From Sulfurospirillum sp. (lineage in GTDB: Bacteria > Campylobacterota > Campylobacteria > Campylobacterales > Sulfurospirillaceae): 47,578 nucleotides of DNA. Below, piece after piece: positions 24,571 through 35,316 of the stretch. The first letter of the stretch is position 1. Each line of letters opens with the position of its first letter. The translations under genes and the position numbers were made by a program. The stretch spans positions 1-47,578 of the forward strand of contig JACUTU010000010.1 in the NCBI GenBank assembly GCA_014859685.1. Direction: 5' to 3'. The notes under the pieces were generated by a model that saw nothing but the letters and a program-made list of their open reading frames with translations, made no database searches and had not been told where the DNA came from.

Positions 24571-24948
24571 GTGCCAACTATTAACCAATTGGTAAGAAAC
24601 GAGAGAAAAAAGGTGATTAAAAAATCAAAATCACCGGCACTTGAAAAGTGTCCTCAAAGAAGAGGCGTTTGTACAAGAGTTTATACTACAACTCCAAAAA
24701 AACCAAACTCAGCTTTGAGAAAAGTTGCCAAAGTCAAATTGACAAGCGGCTATGAAGTCATCAGTTATATTGGTGGTGAAGGTCACAACTTGCAAGAACA
24801 CTCTATTGTGCTTGTCCGTGGTGGTAGGGTAAAAGATTTACCAGGTGTGAAATATCATATCGTTCGTGGTGCGCTAGACACTGCTGGTGTTGCAAAAAGA
24901 ACGGTAGCAAGAAGTAAATACGGTGCTAAAAAGCCTAAAAAAGCATAA
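24571..24948 (+). CDS. rpsL: 30S ribosomal protein S12
   Basis: This 125-residue decoding-centre protein starts at GTG with AAAGGAAAA upstream. The epsilon-type N-terminus is [14 protein letters not shown]. Lys43 in [13 protein letters not shown] and the second loop [19 protein letters not shown] are the unmodified, streptomycin-sensitive type. An ATG at 24569 is out of frame. It is the first gene of the str operon after the rpoC terminator; its promoter must lie in the 60 bp between, though none stands out. Confidence 0.96.
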   Translation: MPTINQLVRNERKKVIKKSKSPALEKCPQRRGVCTRVYTTTPKKPNSALRKVAKVKLTSGYEVISYIGGEGHNLQEHSIVLVRGGRVKDLPGVKYHIVRGALDTAGVAKRTVARSKYGAKKPKKA

Positions 24949-25024
24949 CAAATAACCACTACAGGCTATGCCCTTAATTTGGGGCGGTTTGAGTAAAATT
25001 TTACAATTTGAAGGAAAAAAGTAA

Positions 25025-25495
<471 letters not shown>

Positions 25496-25507
25496 GAAGG
25501 AACAATT

Positions 25508-27586
25508 ATGGCAAGAAGTAATCCGATCGGGATGGTTAGAAATATTGGTATCGCTGCACACATTGATGCAGGAAAAACAACCACCACTGAAAGAATTTTA
25601 TTTTACACGGGTATATCACACAAAATTGGTGAAGTACATGATGGCGCTGCTACAATGGACTGGATGGAGCAAGAAAAAGAAAGAGGTATTACTATCACAA
25701 GTGCTGCCACTACATGTAGCTGGAAAGATCACCAGATAAATATCATCGACACTCCAGGCCATGTTGACTTTACTATTGAAGTTGAGCGATCTATGCGTGT
25801 CCTTGATGGTGCTGTTGCTGTATTTTGTGCAGTTGGTGGTGTGCAACCACAATCTGAAACAGTATGGAGACAAGCAAATCGTTACCTCGTTCCAAGAATG
25901 GTTTTTGTAAACAAAATGGATCGTGTTGGAGCTGATTTTTATGAAGTTGAAAGACAAATCAAAAATCGTCTCAAATCAAATCCTGTGCCAATCCAAATTC
26001 CAATTGGTGCTGAAGAAAACTTTAAGGGTGTCGTAGATCTAGTGCTGATGAAAGCATTGGTTTGGGAAGATGAAGCTGTTATGGGTTCAACATATGAAAT
26101 AGAAGAAATTCCAGCTGATTTACTAGAAAAAGCAAAACAATATCGTGAGCATTTGATTGAATCTATCTCTGAAACAAGCGATGAATTGATGGAAAAATAC
26201 TTAGGTGGTGAAACATTAAGTGTAGAAGAGATTAAAGCCGGAATTAAAGCTGGTTGTCTCGCTATGACACTTGTTCCAATGACCTGTGGTACAGCATTTA
26301 AAAACAAAGGCGTGCAACCTTTGCTTGACGCTGTTATTGATTATATGCCTTCGCCTACTGAAGTACATGCAATTAAAGGCGAATACGAAGATGGACATGA
26401 ATGTATAGTAGAATCAAGTGATGAGGGTGAATTCGCAGCCCTTGCCTTCAAAATTATGTCAGATCCTTTTGTTGGTCAATTGACATTCGTTCGTGTATAT
26501 CGTGGAACGCTTGAGAGCGGTACTTATGCGTATAACACAACAAAAGATAAAAAAGAGAGAATTGGTAGATTGCTCAAAATGCATGCCAATAAACGCGAAG
26601 AGATTAAGATGCTTTATGCTGGTGAAATTGGTGCTGTTGTTGGGCTTAAAGACACACTTACAGGTGATACGCTTGCTGGTGAAAAAGATCCTGTTATTTT
26701 AGAGCGAATGGTATTTCCTGATCCAGTTATCAGTGTTGCAGTTGAACCTAAAACTAAAGCAGATCAAGAAAAAATGGGTATTGCATTGCAAAAACTTGCA
26801 CAAGAAGATCCAAGTTTTAGAGTTGAAACTGATGAAGAAAGTGGACAAACTATCATTTCAGGAATGGGTGAATTACACCTTGAAATTCTTGTAGATAGAA
26901 TGCTTAGAGAATTTAAAGTAAGTGCTGAAGTGGGACAACCACAAGTTGCTTATCGAGAAACTATCCGTAAAACAGTTGAGCAAGAATACAAATACGCCAA
27001 ACAATCTGGTGGTCGTGGTCAATATGGTCATGTTTATCTTAGACTTGAACCACTTGAGCCAGGTAGCGGATTTAAATTTGTTAATGAGATCAAGGGCGGT
27101 ACTGTTCCTAGAGAATTTATTCCTGCGGTTGAAAAAGGTTGTGCTGAAGCTATGGCTGGCGGTGTATTGGCTGGTTATCCTGTTGAAGATGTTCAAGTTG
27201 CACTTTATGATGGTAGTTATCATGATGTTGACTCCTCTGAAATGGCATTTAAACTCGCAGCTTCCATGGGTTTCAAAGAGGGCGCTAGAAAAGCTGGTGC
27301 GTGTATCCTTGAACCGATGATGAAAGTTGAAGTTGAAACTCCTGAGGATTTTATGGGCGATGTTATCGGCGATCTTAACCGAAGAAGAGGTCAAATTAGC
27401 TCAATGGATGACAGAAGTGGCAATAAAATTGTCAATGCATTTTGTCCACTCTCAGAGATGTTTGGATACTCAACAGATTTAAGAAGTCAAACGCAAGGTA
27501 GAGCTTCTTACTCTATGGAATTTGATCACTATGAAGAAGTTCCTAAAAATGTATCTGAAGAAATTATCAAAAAGAGAAATGGTTAG
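25508..27586 (+). CDS. fusA: Elongation factor G
   Basis: This 692-residue translocase GTPase has P-loop [19 protein letters not shown], switch [16 protein letters not shown], and domain IV loop ending [11 protein letters not shown]. It moves tRNAs and mRNA through the ribosome and aids recycling. It follows rpsG by 12 bp with AGAAGGAAC upstream. The gene ends 23 bp before an intrinsic terminator. Full length, with no truncation. Confidence 0.98.
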   Translation: MARSNPIGMVRNIGIAAHIDAGKTTTTERILFYTGISHKIGEVHDGAATMDWMEQEKERGITITSAATTCSWKDHQINIIDTPGHVDFTIEVERSMRVLDGAVAVFCAVGGVQPQSETVWRQANRYLVPRMVFVNKMDRVGADFYEVERQIKNRLKSNPVPIQIPIGAEENFKGVVDLVLMKALVWEDEAVMGSTYEIEEIPADLLEKAKQYREHLIESISETSDELMEKYLGGETLSVEEIKAGIKAGCLAMTLVPMTCGTAFKNKGVQPLLDAVIDYMPSPTEVHAIKGEYEDGHECIVESSDEGEFAALAFKIMSDPFVGQLTFVRVYRGTLESGTYAYNTTKDKKERIGRLLKMHANKREEIKMLYAGEIGAVVGLKDTLTGDTLAGEKDPVILERMVFPDPVISVAVEPKTKADQEKMGIALQKLAQEDPSFRVETDEESGQTIISGMGELHLEILVDRMLREFKVSAEVGQPQVAYRETIRKTVEQEYKYAKQSGGRGQYGHVYLRLEPLEPGSGFKFVNEIKGGTVPREFIPAVEKGCAEAMAGGVLAGYPVEDVQVALYDGSYHDVDSSEMAFKLAASMGFKEGARKAGACILEPMMKVEVETPEDFMGDVIGDLNRRRGQISSMDDRSGNKIVNAFCPLSEMFGYSTDLRSQTQGRASYSMEFDHYEEVPKNVSEEIIKKRNG

Positions 27587-27609
27587 TATTTAACATTTTT
27601 CACTCTTTT

Positions 27610-27644
27610 AAGCCAAGTTTGTTTTTGCAAGCTTGGCTTTTTTT
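27610..27644 (+). terminator. Intrinsic terminator after fusA, abutting tRNA-Arg
   Basis: AAGCCAAG (27610-27617) pairs with CTTGGCTT (27632-27639), extended inward by TTG/CAA. A T-run follows to 27644. The next base, 27645, is the first base of the mature tRNA-Arg. Confidence 0.88.
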
Positions 27645-27721
27645 GTCCTCATAGCTCAGCCGGATAGAGCACTTGATTCCTAATCAAGAGGCCGTGCGTT
27701 CGAATCGCGCTGGGGACACCA
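27645..27721 (+). tRNA. tRNA-Arg (anticodon CCT)
   Basis: Acceptor GTCCTCA pairs with TGGGGAC (27711-27717, one T·G), and CCA is encoded. The loop TTCCTAA between CTTGA and TCAAG gives CCT. It directly follows the T-run of the fusA terminator, so its transcription must use read-through or a promoter inside fusA or the terminator. Confidence 0.95.
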
Positions 27722-27850
27722 CTTTTTAACTCAATTTTTACTCAAAACTTTTTGAATTTTAATAACTCCAATATGAAAAAAAAATGACAGCTTTATCAAA
27801 GAAATAACACAGTAAAATTCTTGCAAATTAGAACAAAGGCACTCTGTTTT

Positions 27851-29356
27851 ATGGCTACTATTAGCGTTGATGGAAAAGAGATACAGGTTCGTGAAAATGC
27901 ACTTTTGATTGAAGAACTTTTATCCAACGATATAAATATACCTCATTTTTGTTATCATCCAGCCCTTGGAAAAGATGGGAATTGTAGAATGTGTATGGTT
28001 GAAATTGAGGGTAAAAAACGCCCACAAATTGCATGTGATACACCTGTAAAAGATGGTATGATTATCCGCACCAAGGGTAAAAATATAGAAAATGTAAAAC
28101 GATCTATCTTAGAACTTGAGCTTATAAATCACCCAATTGATTGCCCTATTTGCGATCAAGCTGGCGAATGTGCTTTGCAAAACTACTACATGGATGTTGG
28201 CCTATACAGTAGCAAACTAAAAACTCCAAAAACTCGTGGCAAAAAACATGTTGATCTTGGCAGTAATGTTATGTTAGATCAAGAGCGATGCATTTTATGC
28301 ACTAGATGTATTCGTTTTACTAAAAATATTACAAAAACAGATGAATTAGGTGTTGTAAGTCGCTCAGATCACTCTGTTATCAGCACTTTTGCTGGGCATC
28401 CGCTTTCAAATCCATATGCTATGAATGTTGTGGATCTTTGTCCTGTCGGCGCACTTACGAGTAAAGATTTTCGATTTCACAAACGCGTTTGGTTTTTGAA
28501 ATCAGACAATGCTATTTGCAATCGCTGTGCCAAAGGATGTGCAATTTTTGTAGATCATCACAAGGCAAAATATGAACAAGATGATATTTTTCGTTACAGA
28601 CCTCGATTTAATGCATTAGTCAATGGCTATTTTATCTGTGATGCTGGCAGGTTGAGTTATAAGGATGAAAATGAAAACAGAAAATCACTGCCTAGTATTA
28701 GAGGCAATGATTGTGAATATGAATATGCGATGCTGAAGATTTTGCGACTTTTAAAACACAACCAAAGCAAGGCAGCTTTTATTATCAGTGCTTCATTGAG
28801 CCTTGAAGAGATTGTACTTATCAAAAAACTTGCAAACAAATATAACGCAACACTTGATGCGTATGACCACAATTATAATGAACAATTTGGAGATGATTTT
28901 TTACGAAAAAGTGACTTAGCAAGCAATAGAAACGGTCTAAAAGCCTTACATGTAAGCTGTGATGAGACTCTTATGAATGAGCATATAGCACAAGCAGATT
29001 TGCTTTTATTTGTTGGTTATAGTGATCTCTCCTCTTTTGATTGTACGCATAAAACAGTACTTGGTTTAAGCCAGAATATACCAAAGAAAAAAGATGATTT
29101 TGCTGTATTTCTCCCATTTAAAACTCATACGAGTAAAGCTGGAAGTTATATCAACGCTGATTGGTACCTACAATTTTCACAAGCAGAAATTGCGTATGCA
29201 AATGAAACAAAAAATCTTATAGAGCTTTGTTGCTTTTATAAAGAAATTGCGAGTATGGATGTAGAACAAATTTGGCAAAATGAATTACAAGCATATTTTC
29301 CACATGTAAACTTTCAGCAATTACGCAAAAATTCAATTAAAATTGAGAGTTTGTAA
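27851..29356 (+). CDS. nuoG: NADH-quinone oxidoreductase subunit G (short form)
   Basis: This 501-residue iron-sulfur subunit starts at ATG 27851 (MATISVDGKEIQV). An in-frame TTG at 27821 is less likely. Ligands for all four expected clusters are visible. The 2Fe-2S site uses Cys34, Cys45, Cys48 and Cys62. The first 4Fe-4S site uses His94, Cys98, Cys101 and Cys107; the next uses Cys147, Cys150, Cys153 and Cys197. An N7-type set is Cys223, Cys226, Cys230 and Cys263. The molybdopterin-like C-terminal part is only about 230 residues, far shorter than in E. coli or Thermus. It heads the plus-strand half of the split nuo locus, and its stop lies 2 bp before nuoH. Confidence 0.88.
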   Translation: MATISVDGKEIQVRENALLIEELLSNDINIPHFCYHPALGKDGNCRMCMVEIEGKKRPQIACDTPVKDGMIIRTKGKNIENVKRSILELELINHPIDCPICDQAGECALQNYYMDVGLYSSKLKTPKTRGKKHVDLGSNVMLDQERCILCTRCIRFTKNITKTDELGVVSRSDHSVISTFAGHPLSNPYAMNVVDLCPVGALTSKDFRFHKRVWFLKSDNAICNRCAKGCAIFVDHHKAKYEQDDIFRYRPRFNALVNGYFICDAGRLSYKDENENRKSLPSIRGNDCEYEYAMLKILRLLKHNQSKAAFIISASLSLEEIVLIKKLANKYNATLDAYDHNYNEQFGDDFLRKSDLASNRNGLKALHVSCDETLMNEHIAQADLLLFVGYSDLSSFDCTHKTVLGLSQNIPKKKDDFAVFLPFKTHTSKAGSYINADWYLQFSQAEIAYANETKNLIELCCFYKEIASMDVEQIWQNELQAYFPHVNFQQLRKNSIKIESL

Positions 29357-29358
29357 GC

Positions 29359-30636
29359 ATGCTTAGTGTGAGTGTTGTTAGCATAAATATCCTCATAGCT
29401 TTACTTTTTTCTTTAGGGGCGGCGCCAATTTTAGTTTGGATTGAAAGACGCGTAGCTGGATTTATTCAAGATAGACTCGGGCCAAATAGATGTAACATCA
29501 AGGGTATTCGTTTAGGTGGACTTATCCAATCTTTTGCAGATATGCTCAAACTTGTTTTTAAAGAAGACTATAAACCATCTTCGATCAAAGAGGGTTTTTT
29601 GTTTTCACTCTCTCCTGTTATCGTATTTGTATGCTCTTATCTTACTTTTTTAGTGATTCCATTTGCTGATGATCTGCATATTGGTTCAGAAACTTTTATG
29701 ATGCAAGCTTTGCCGTTAGAATTTGGCTTATTGTGGTTTTTAGCGTTTGCTGGTTTGAGCGTATATGGTATCATCATAGGCGGCTGGGCAAGTAATAACA
29801 AATACTCACTTCTAGGTGCAATTAGAGCAGCCGCACAGGTAATTAGTTATGAAGCTTCAATGGGTTTGTCGTTAGTTTCTGTGCTCATCATCTATGGCAC
29901 TATCAATCTTGGAAATATGGTTGATTATCAAGGACAATTACTTTTTGGATTTATACCGGCTTGGGGCATTGTGTTGCAACCTGTGGCGGCATTGCTTTTC
30001 GTTGTAACGGCATTTGCAGAAACAAATCGCACACCTTTTGATATCGCAGAGGGTGAAAGTGAAATTGTTGGCGGATTCCATACCGAATACAGTGCCATGC
30101 GTTTTGGGCTTTTCTTTGTAGGCGAATATGTTGCCATGAGTGCATCAAGTGCATTGATCGTAACGCTTTTTTTGGGCGGCTATCATATTCCTTGGCTCAA
30201 TACCGCTGCATTGCAAGCACATGTAAATGTTATATTTGTCGCAATTATGATTCTTTTACCATTTGGAAGTTACTATTTTGCTCGTTGGATCACAAAAAAC
30301 AATCGTTGGCCACAAGTTGGAGATATCCGCAACAAAGAAGCTGCGTGGCTCAAAAAAATACTGCTCATAGTTAATATTCTTGTTGTAACACTTTTAGGCT
30401 CTTTTTTACTTTTCGGACTTTCAGATGATGGCGTTAATATTTCAGTAGCAGCTTTACAGATAATCACTTTTGCGTTTAAATTACTTTTAGTGAACTTCTT
30501 TTTTGTATGGGTGCGATGGACACTTCCACGGTTTCGTTATGATCAATTACAAGATTTAGGTTGGAAAGTGCTACTACCCTTAGCACTTGCAAATATCTTC
30601 TTTACCGCATTATTTGTGGTGGGATTTGGGGTGTAA
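29359..30636 (+). CDS. nuoH: NADH-quinone oxidoreductase subunit H
   Basis: This 425-residue membrane protein forms much of the quinone chamber. Signatures are AAPILVWIERRVAGFIQDRLGP near the N-terminus and, in the quinone-site loop, AETNRTPFDIAEGESEIVGG then FHTEYSAMRF. It is longer than the roughly 330 residues of E. coli NuoH: two extra hydrophobic stretches separated by a short loop precede the C-terminus, which ends LANIFFTALFVVGFGV. Such longer NuoH forms occur in other phyla. Confidence 0.93.
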   Translation: MLSVSVVSINILIALLFSLGAAPILVWIERRVAGFIQDRLGPNRCNIKGIRLGGLIQSFADMLKLVFKEDYKPSSIKEGFLFSLSPVIVFVCSYLTFLVIPFADDLHIGSETFMMQALPLEFGLLWFLAFAGLSVYGIIIGGWASNNKYSLLGAIRAAAQVISYEASMGLSLVSVLIIYGTINLGNMVDYQGQLLFGFIPAWGIVLQPVAALLFVVTAFAETNRTPFDIAEGESEIVGGFHTEYSAMRFGLFFVGEYVAMSASSALIVTLFLGGYHIPWLNTAALQAHVNVIFVAIMILLPFGSYYFARWITKNNRWPQVGDIRNKEAAWLKKILLIVNILVVTLLGSFLLFGLSDDGVNISVAALQIITFAFKLLLVNFFFVWVRWTLPRFRYDQLQDLGWKVLLPLALANIFFTALFVVGFGV

Positions 30637-30637
30637 T

Positions 30638-31138
30638 ATGGGTGTAAAAATTGTCAAAAGAGAGGGAAAAACACTCAAAGAACGATCTTATATCTTTGCA
30701 TTATTTACGGGATTGCGGGTTACTTTGAGACATTTTTTGAAAAATCTCAAAGACACATCAAATATCAAAACCATCTCATATCCAGAAGAGCTGCCAAAAG
30801 ATATCACACCACGATATCGTGGGGTACATAGACTCACAAAGAGAGATGATGGAAGTGTGCGATGTGTTGCTTGTTTTATGTGTGCAACCGCATGTCCAGC
30901 TGATTGTATTTTTATCGTGGCACAAGAGAGAGAAGATGGAGTTGATGAGAAAATGCCAAAGAAATTTAGCATAGACTTGCTTGAGTGTATTTTTTGTGGT
31001 GCATGCGTCGAGGCATGTCCTTGCGATGCGATTAGAATGGATACGGGAATTTTTACATTTATTGCTCAAAAGAGAGAAGATTTTGTAATCCATAAAGATG
31101 CACTTTTGAAAAATAAAGCGATGAAGGGAAGCAAATGA
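30638..31138 (+). CDS. nuoI: NADH-quinone oxidoreductase subunit I
   Basis: This 166-residue ferredoxin-like subunit carries clusters N6a and N6b. Two CxxCxxCxxxCP motifs are seen: CVACFMCATACP and CIFCGACVEACP. The start is ATG 30638, one base after the nuoH stop; an in-frame ATG at 30587 lies inside nuoH and is rejected. It passes electrons from NuoG toward N2 in NuoB. Confidence 0.94.
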   Translation: MGVKIVKREGKTLKERSYIFALFTGLRVTLRHFLKNLKDTSNIKTISYPEELPKDITPRYRGVHRLTKRDDGSVRCVACFMCATACPADCIFIVAQEREDGVDEKMPKKFSIDLLECIFCGACVEACPCDAIRMDTGIFTFIAQKREDFVIHKDALLKNKAMKGSK

Positions 31139-31641
31139 TTGATATTATTTTTTTTACGCTTGCTATTTTTACGCTTGCAGGCGGCATCGGAACTATCTCT
31201 TTTTCGCAACCCATATATAGTGCTATGAGTCTTATCGTCTCAATCATTGCAATGGCAGGAATTTTTGCACTTTTAAGTGCACCTTTTTTGTTTTTGGTGC
31301 AAATCATCATCTATGCAGGTGCGATCATAACACTGTTGGTTTTTATCATTATGTTCCTGAATGTGAAAAACGAACATCTTCCAAAAGAGGAAAATAAAAA
31401 TATACACCTCACCTTGAGTGCTTTTTTGCTTATCCCGCTCGTGCTTGTAAGTTTAAAAGCTTTTAATACTTTGCCTTTAAAATCCATGGAAATCATGAGT
31501 GGCGATTTTGGGTCTATCAAGCTTTTTGGTATGACGCTTTTTCAAGGCTGGCTTGTGCCTTTTGAACTTATATCTATCTTGTTGCTTTGTGCTTTGATCG
31601 GTGCTGTTGTATATGCACGAAAGGAAGATAAAATTGGCTAA
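31135..31641 (+). CDS. nuoJ: NADH-quinone oxidoreductase subunit J
   Basis: This 168-residue membrane subunit has about five helices and the family block FLFLVQIIIYAGAIITLLVF, containing the pi-bulge helix region, then MFLNVK. It overlaps nuoI by 4 bp and nuoK by 8 bp. Membrane-arm subunit next to NuoH. Confidence 0.92.
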   Translation: MIDIIFFTLAIFTLAGGIGTISFSQPIYSAMSLIVSIIAMAGIFALLSAPFLFLVQIIIYAGAIITLLVFIIMFLNVKNEHLPKEENKNIHLTLSAFLLIPLVLVSLKAFNTLPLKSMEIMSGDFGSIKLFGMTLFQGWLVPFELISILLLCALIGAVVYARKEDKIG

Positions 31642-31951
31642 TTCAATTTTAGCGTATGTAACGCTTGCTATGATACTTTTTAGTACAGGACTTGTGGGTG
31701 TTATCGTGAGAAAAAATATATTTATAATCTACATGTCAATCGAGTTGCTACTCAATGCCATAATTCTGCTCTTTGTAGCTTTAGCAAGATATTATGAATC
31801 AATGGACGCTCAAGTTATAGCACTCTTTGTGATAGCAGTCGCAGCGGCTGAAGCGGCTGTATTTTTATCACTCATAGTTGTTCTATATAGACATAAAAAA
31901 TCACTCAATTGTGAATCTTTTACAATTCTTGCACAAAAAGATATCAAATGA
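31634..31951 (+). CDS. nuoK: NADH-quinone oxidoreductase subunit K
   Basis: This 105-residue, three-helix antiporter-like subunit carries two membrane glutamates: one in MSIELLLNA and one in AAAEAAVFLSL. The start is TTG 31634 with AAGGAAG 6-7 bp upstream. An ATG at 31601 lies far inside nuoJ without a ribosome site. With this start the length fits the family (about 100 residues). Confidence 0.9.
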   Translation: MANSILAYVTLAMILFSTGLVGVIVRKNIFIIYMSIELLLNAIILLFVALARYYESMDAQVIALFVIAVAAAEAAVFLSLIVVLYRHKKSLNCESFTILAQKDIK

Positions 31952-33834
31952 ATAGCCTCATAGTTTTTATTATACTTATTCCGCTTTTGAGTGCTTCAGT
32001 GCTGGGGCTTTCTTACATGTACTCTATAAAAATCCAAAAAGTTCCACGAGTTTTTTTTACCGCTATTGCTGTGAGTGCGCCTTTGGCTAGTTTATTGTTG
32101 GGTGTATTTTTCTTCTTCAAGATGCAAGGAGAAACAAAAGTTTTCTATTATCGAGCGTATAAATGGCTGAGTATTGATGGCCGTGATATTGATATGGCTT
32201 TTATGCTTGATGCACTTTCGCTTTTTATGGTACTTTTTATCACTTTTGTAGGCTGGCTTATCCATATATATGCAAGTGGATATATGCGAGATGATGATGG
32301 ATATGGAAAATTTTTCTTTTACTTCAACCTCTTTTTGGCTTCTATGCTCCTGCTTATACTTGCTGATGGTCCTTTGATTATGTTTATCGGTTGGGAAGGA
32401 GTTGGTTTATGCTCTTACCTGCTTATAAGTTTTTATTTTGAAGATGAGGGCAATCTCAAAGCCGGCAATAAAGCGTTTATCGCCAATAGAGTTGGGGATT
32501 TTGGTTTTATTGTTGGGATGAGTATTTTATTTTTTTATGCTGGAACTTACGGATTTGATTATGTGCATTTAGCACAAGAGATACCAAAAGTACCAACAGA
32601 TATTTTGAGTTATGCGGGTATCGCCTTGTTTGTTGGTGCAATGGGAAAATCTGCTCAAATTCCATTGTTTGTTTGGTTGCCAGATGCTATGGCTGGTCCA
32701 ACTCCCGTTTCCGCTTTGATTCATGCAGCAACCATGGTAACAGCTGGTGTGTATATGGTTGCACGATTTCATTTTCTTTATGATCTTGTGCCGCATGTTG
32801 GTTTGTATATCGCTTATGTTGGCGCAGTTTCTTCTTTGTTCGCAGCACTCATTGCTTGTTGGCAAAAAGATATCAAAAAGATACTTGCCTACTCCACAAT
32901 GTCGCAACTAGGCTATATGTTTATAGCTGTTGGACTTGGTGCATATAGTTCTGGCTTATTTCATGTATTTACACATGCTTTTTTTAAAGCACTACTTTTT
33001 ATGGGTGCTGGAGCGATTATCATCGCCTTGCATCATGAGCAAGATATTTTTAAAATGGGTGGAATGCGTCACAAAGCACCAATGCTCTTTTTTGTGATGC
33101 TCATAGCAACTTTAGCGATATGCGGAATTCCGCCATTTGCTGGATTTTTTAGCAAAGATGAGATTTTATTGCAAGCATTTGCAAAACAAGAATATCTTTT
33201 ATGGCTTTTTGGTGTACTCACCGCCGTTTTGACTGCATATTATATGTTTCGACTTTTTTTTATTGTTTTCTACGGCTCACATGTAAACACAGAGCGAGTA
33301 TTGCATCCGTTGCACAAAAGTATCACTTACCCACTTATTGTGCTTGCTGTTGGTTCGATTTTTGTAGGCTTTTTGGGATTGCCACAAGTTTTGGGCGGTG
33401 ACAATTTGATAGGGCAATGGCTGCATGATTTTGCACAGGTGAAACCTTTACATGTAGGTCATACTACAGAATTTATGTTGATGGGGCTTAATGTTTTGGC
33501 TGCATGTGTTGGTATCTTTATAGCGTATAAAAAATTCTTTACATGTGACCTAAGTATTGAGCATACAATGCGGGGTTGGGCTGCGGATAAATTTTATGTA
33601 GATGAGTTGTATGAGAAAATATTTATCCAACCTTATAAAATTTTAAGTCAATTTATCGGAAATGTTCTTGATTTGAAAATTATCGATGCTGTTGTTATGA
33701 ATTCGTCGTTGGGCTTTATCAAAGTGGGCAGATTCGTATCTCGTATGCAAAGCGCCAATACAAATTTTTATGCTTTGATGATGATTGGTGGCTTGAGTGT
33801 TTTATGCACATATTTTTTGATTGTTTTGGAGTAG
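31948..33834 (+). CDS. nuoL: NADH-quinone oxidoreductase subunit L
   Basis: This 628-residue proton-pumping subunit of the antiporter (Mrp) family has the helix V-type glutamate in MFIGWEGVGLCSYLLISFYF and the lysine region MGKSAQIPLFVWLPDAMAGP. The broken-helix segment PVSALIHAATMVTAG is also present. A C-terminal lateral helix extends over about the last 100 residues. It overlaps nuoK by 4 bp. A copy of the iterated palindrome at 33448 is read Leu-His-Val. Confidence 0.96.
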   Translation: MNSLIVFIILIPLLSASVLGLSYMYSIKIQKVPRVFFTAIAVSAPLASLLLGVFFFFKMQGETKVFYYRAYKWLSIDGRDIDMAFMLDALSLFMVLFITFVGWLIHIYASGYMRDDDGYGKFFFYFNLFLASMLLLILADGPLIMFIGWEGVGLCSYLLISFYFEDEGNLKAGNKAFIANRVGDFGFIVGMSILFFYAGTYGFDYVHLAQEIPKVPTDILSYAGIALFVGAMGKSAQIPLFVWLPDAMAGPTPVSALIHAATMVTAGVYMVARFHFLYDLVPHVGLYIAYVGAVSSLFAALIACWQKDIKKILAYSTMSQLGYMFIAVGLGAYSSGLFHVFTHAFFKALLFMGAGAIIIALHHEQDIFKMGGMRHKAPMLFFVMLIATLAICGIPPFAGFFSKDEILLQAFAKQEYLLWLFGVLTAVLTAYYMFRLFFIVFYGSHVNTERVLHPLHKSITYPLIVLAVGSIFVGFLGLPQVLGGDNLIGQWLHDFAQVKPLHVGHTTEFMLMGLNVLAACVGIFIAYKKFFTCDLSIEHTMRGWAADKFYVDELYEKIFIQPYKILSQFIGNVLDLKIIDAVVMNSSLGFIKVGRFVSRMQSANTNFYALMMIGGLSVLCTYFLIVLE

Positions 33835-33837
33835 TAG

Positions 33838-35316
33838 ATGGAATTTGGACTGTTATCGCTTATCATTTTTTTACCATTTTTTGTCGCCATGGGAGTGTTA
33901 TTTTTTCCCTTTAGTGCGCAGATGACACGAAATATTGCTTTTGCAACATCTGTTATTATCCTATTTTTAGCTTTTAAAATTTATTATGAATTTGAACTCA
34001 CAGGATATTTGCAATTGCGTGAGTACCATCTGTGGATGAAAAGTTATGGTATCAATTATAGCCTTGGCATCGATGGATTTTCGCTCATTATTATGATGCT
34101 TATAGCGACTTTAATTCCTTGTGCATATCTTATGCTTTGGGATGGTCGTACAAAAGGGTATTGGGTGAGTATGCTACTTATTCAAACAGGAATCAGTGGT
34201 ACACTTTTTTCGCAAGATCTTATCTTGTTTTACTTCTTTTGGGAAGCAATGCTTTTGCCTGTTTTTATGATCATCGGTATGTTTGGAACGGGCAATAGAG
34301 TACATTCTACGATAAAAATCACTATCTATACTATTTTGGGCTCTTTGTTTATGTTTGTCTGTATCTTATATCTTGGTGTGCAATTTTATCATGAGTATGG
34401 ATTATGGAGTTTTGAAATGAGCGACTTAATGGTCATATCTACCATTTCACGCACCGAATCTTTGTGGTTGTTTTTTGGTTTTATGTTGGCTTTTGCGATT
34501 AAGATACCGCTTTTTCCTTTTCATACATGGTTGCTTGAAACCTATTCAAACTCCCCCACTGGAGGTGTTTTTTTACTTTCATCTATCATGGCAAAACTTG
34601 GAGTGTATGCAATCGTTCGTTTTATGATGCCACTTTTTCCTAAATTATATGTAGAGTTTGCACCGTATATGATGTGGCTTGGAATTTTTGGATTGTTGTA
34701 TTTTGGCATTGCTGCGCTTATGCAAATCAATATAAAAAAAATGTTTGCCTACTCCTCTGCTTCTCACTTAGGTTTTATCGTAGCGGGGATTTTTTCACTC
34801 AATACTTACGGACTCACGGGAGCTGCATATCTCATTATTGCACATGCAATGGCAACGGGCGGGATTTTTTTGCTCATAGGTAAGATGGAATATAGTATCG
34901 GTATCAAAGCCATTCCAGCACTTGGTGGTATAGCCAAACAAGCACCTTTGTTTACAACTTTTTTTGCAATTATGTTACTGTGTATCATAGGATTGCCTGG
35001 TACAAATGGTTTTGTGAGCGAGTTTTTGATCATTTTAGGTACTTTTAAATTTCATCCAACCGCTGGCATAGTGTCTGCTTTCACGGTGCTTGTTGCGGCT
35101 ATTTTTATGTTTTGGATGTTTCAAAGAGTGATTTTGCAAAAAACAAGTAATGACATCTCTGACATGGTTGATTTAAATTTCAAAGAGGTTTTAGGAATGC
35201 TCCCGCTTGCTGTGATGATCATATCTATGGGGGTGTATCCTGATTTTTTCTTGTATAAAATTGAGCCTACTATCCAGCATTATCTCATAAATATCCTACA
35301 CATTGGAGTGAAGTAA
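33838..35316 (+). CDS. nuoM: NADH-quinone oxidoreductase subunit M
   Basis: This 492-residue antiporter-like proton pump subunit includes FFWEAMLLPVFMIIGMFGTG with the conserved membrane glutamate and FAIKIPLFPFHTWLLETYSN. SPTGGVFLLSSIMAKLGVYA is the discontinuous helix. It starts 3 bp after nuoL and shares one base with nuoN (TAATG). Confidence 0.96.
   Translation: MEFGLLSLIIFLPFFVAMGVLFFPFSAQMTRNIAFATSVIILFLAFKIYYEFELTGYLQLREYHLWMKSYGINYSLGIDGFSLIIMMLIATLIPCAYLMLWDGRTKGYWVSMLLIQTGISGTLFSQDLILFYFFWEAMLLPVFMIIGMFGTGNRVHSTIKITIYTILGSLFMFVCILYLGVQFYHEYGLWSFEMSDLMVISTISRTESLWLFFGFMLAFAIKIPLFPFHTWLLETYSNSPTGGVFLLSSIMAKLGVYAIVRFMMPLFPKLYVEFAPYMMWLGIFGLLYFGIAALMQINIKKMFAYSSASHLGFIVAGIFSLNTYGLTGAAYLIIAHAMATGGIFLLIGKMEYSIGIKAIPALGGIAKQAPLFTTFFAIMLLCIIGLPGTNGFVSEFLIILGTFKFHPTAGIVSAFTVLVAAIFMFWMFQRVILQKTSNDISDMVDLNFKEVLGMLPLAVMIISMGVYPDFFLYKIEPTIQHYLINILHIGVK

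Noticed and set aside
26873-27394. Long antisense ORFs inside fusA, putA, rpoC and nuo genes
   Set aside because: They lie wholly inside highly conserved genes in other frames and show no family features or ribosome sites.
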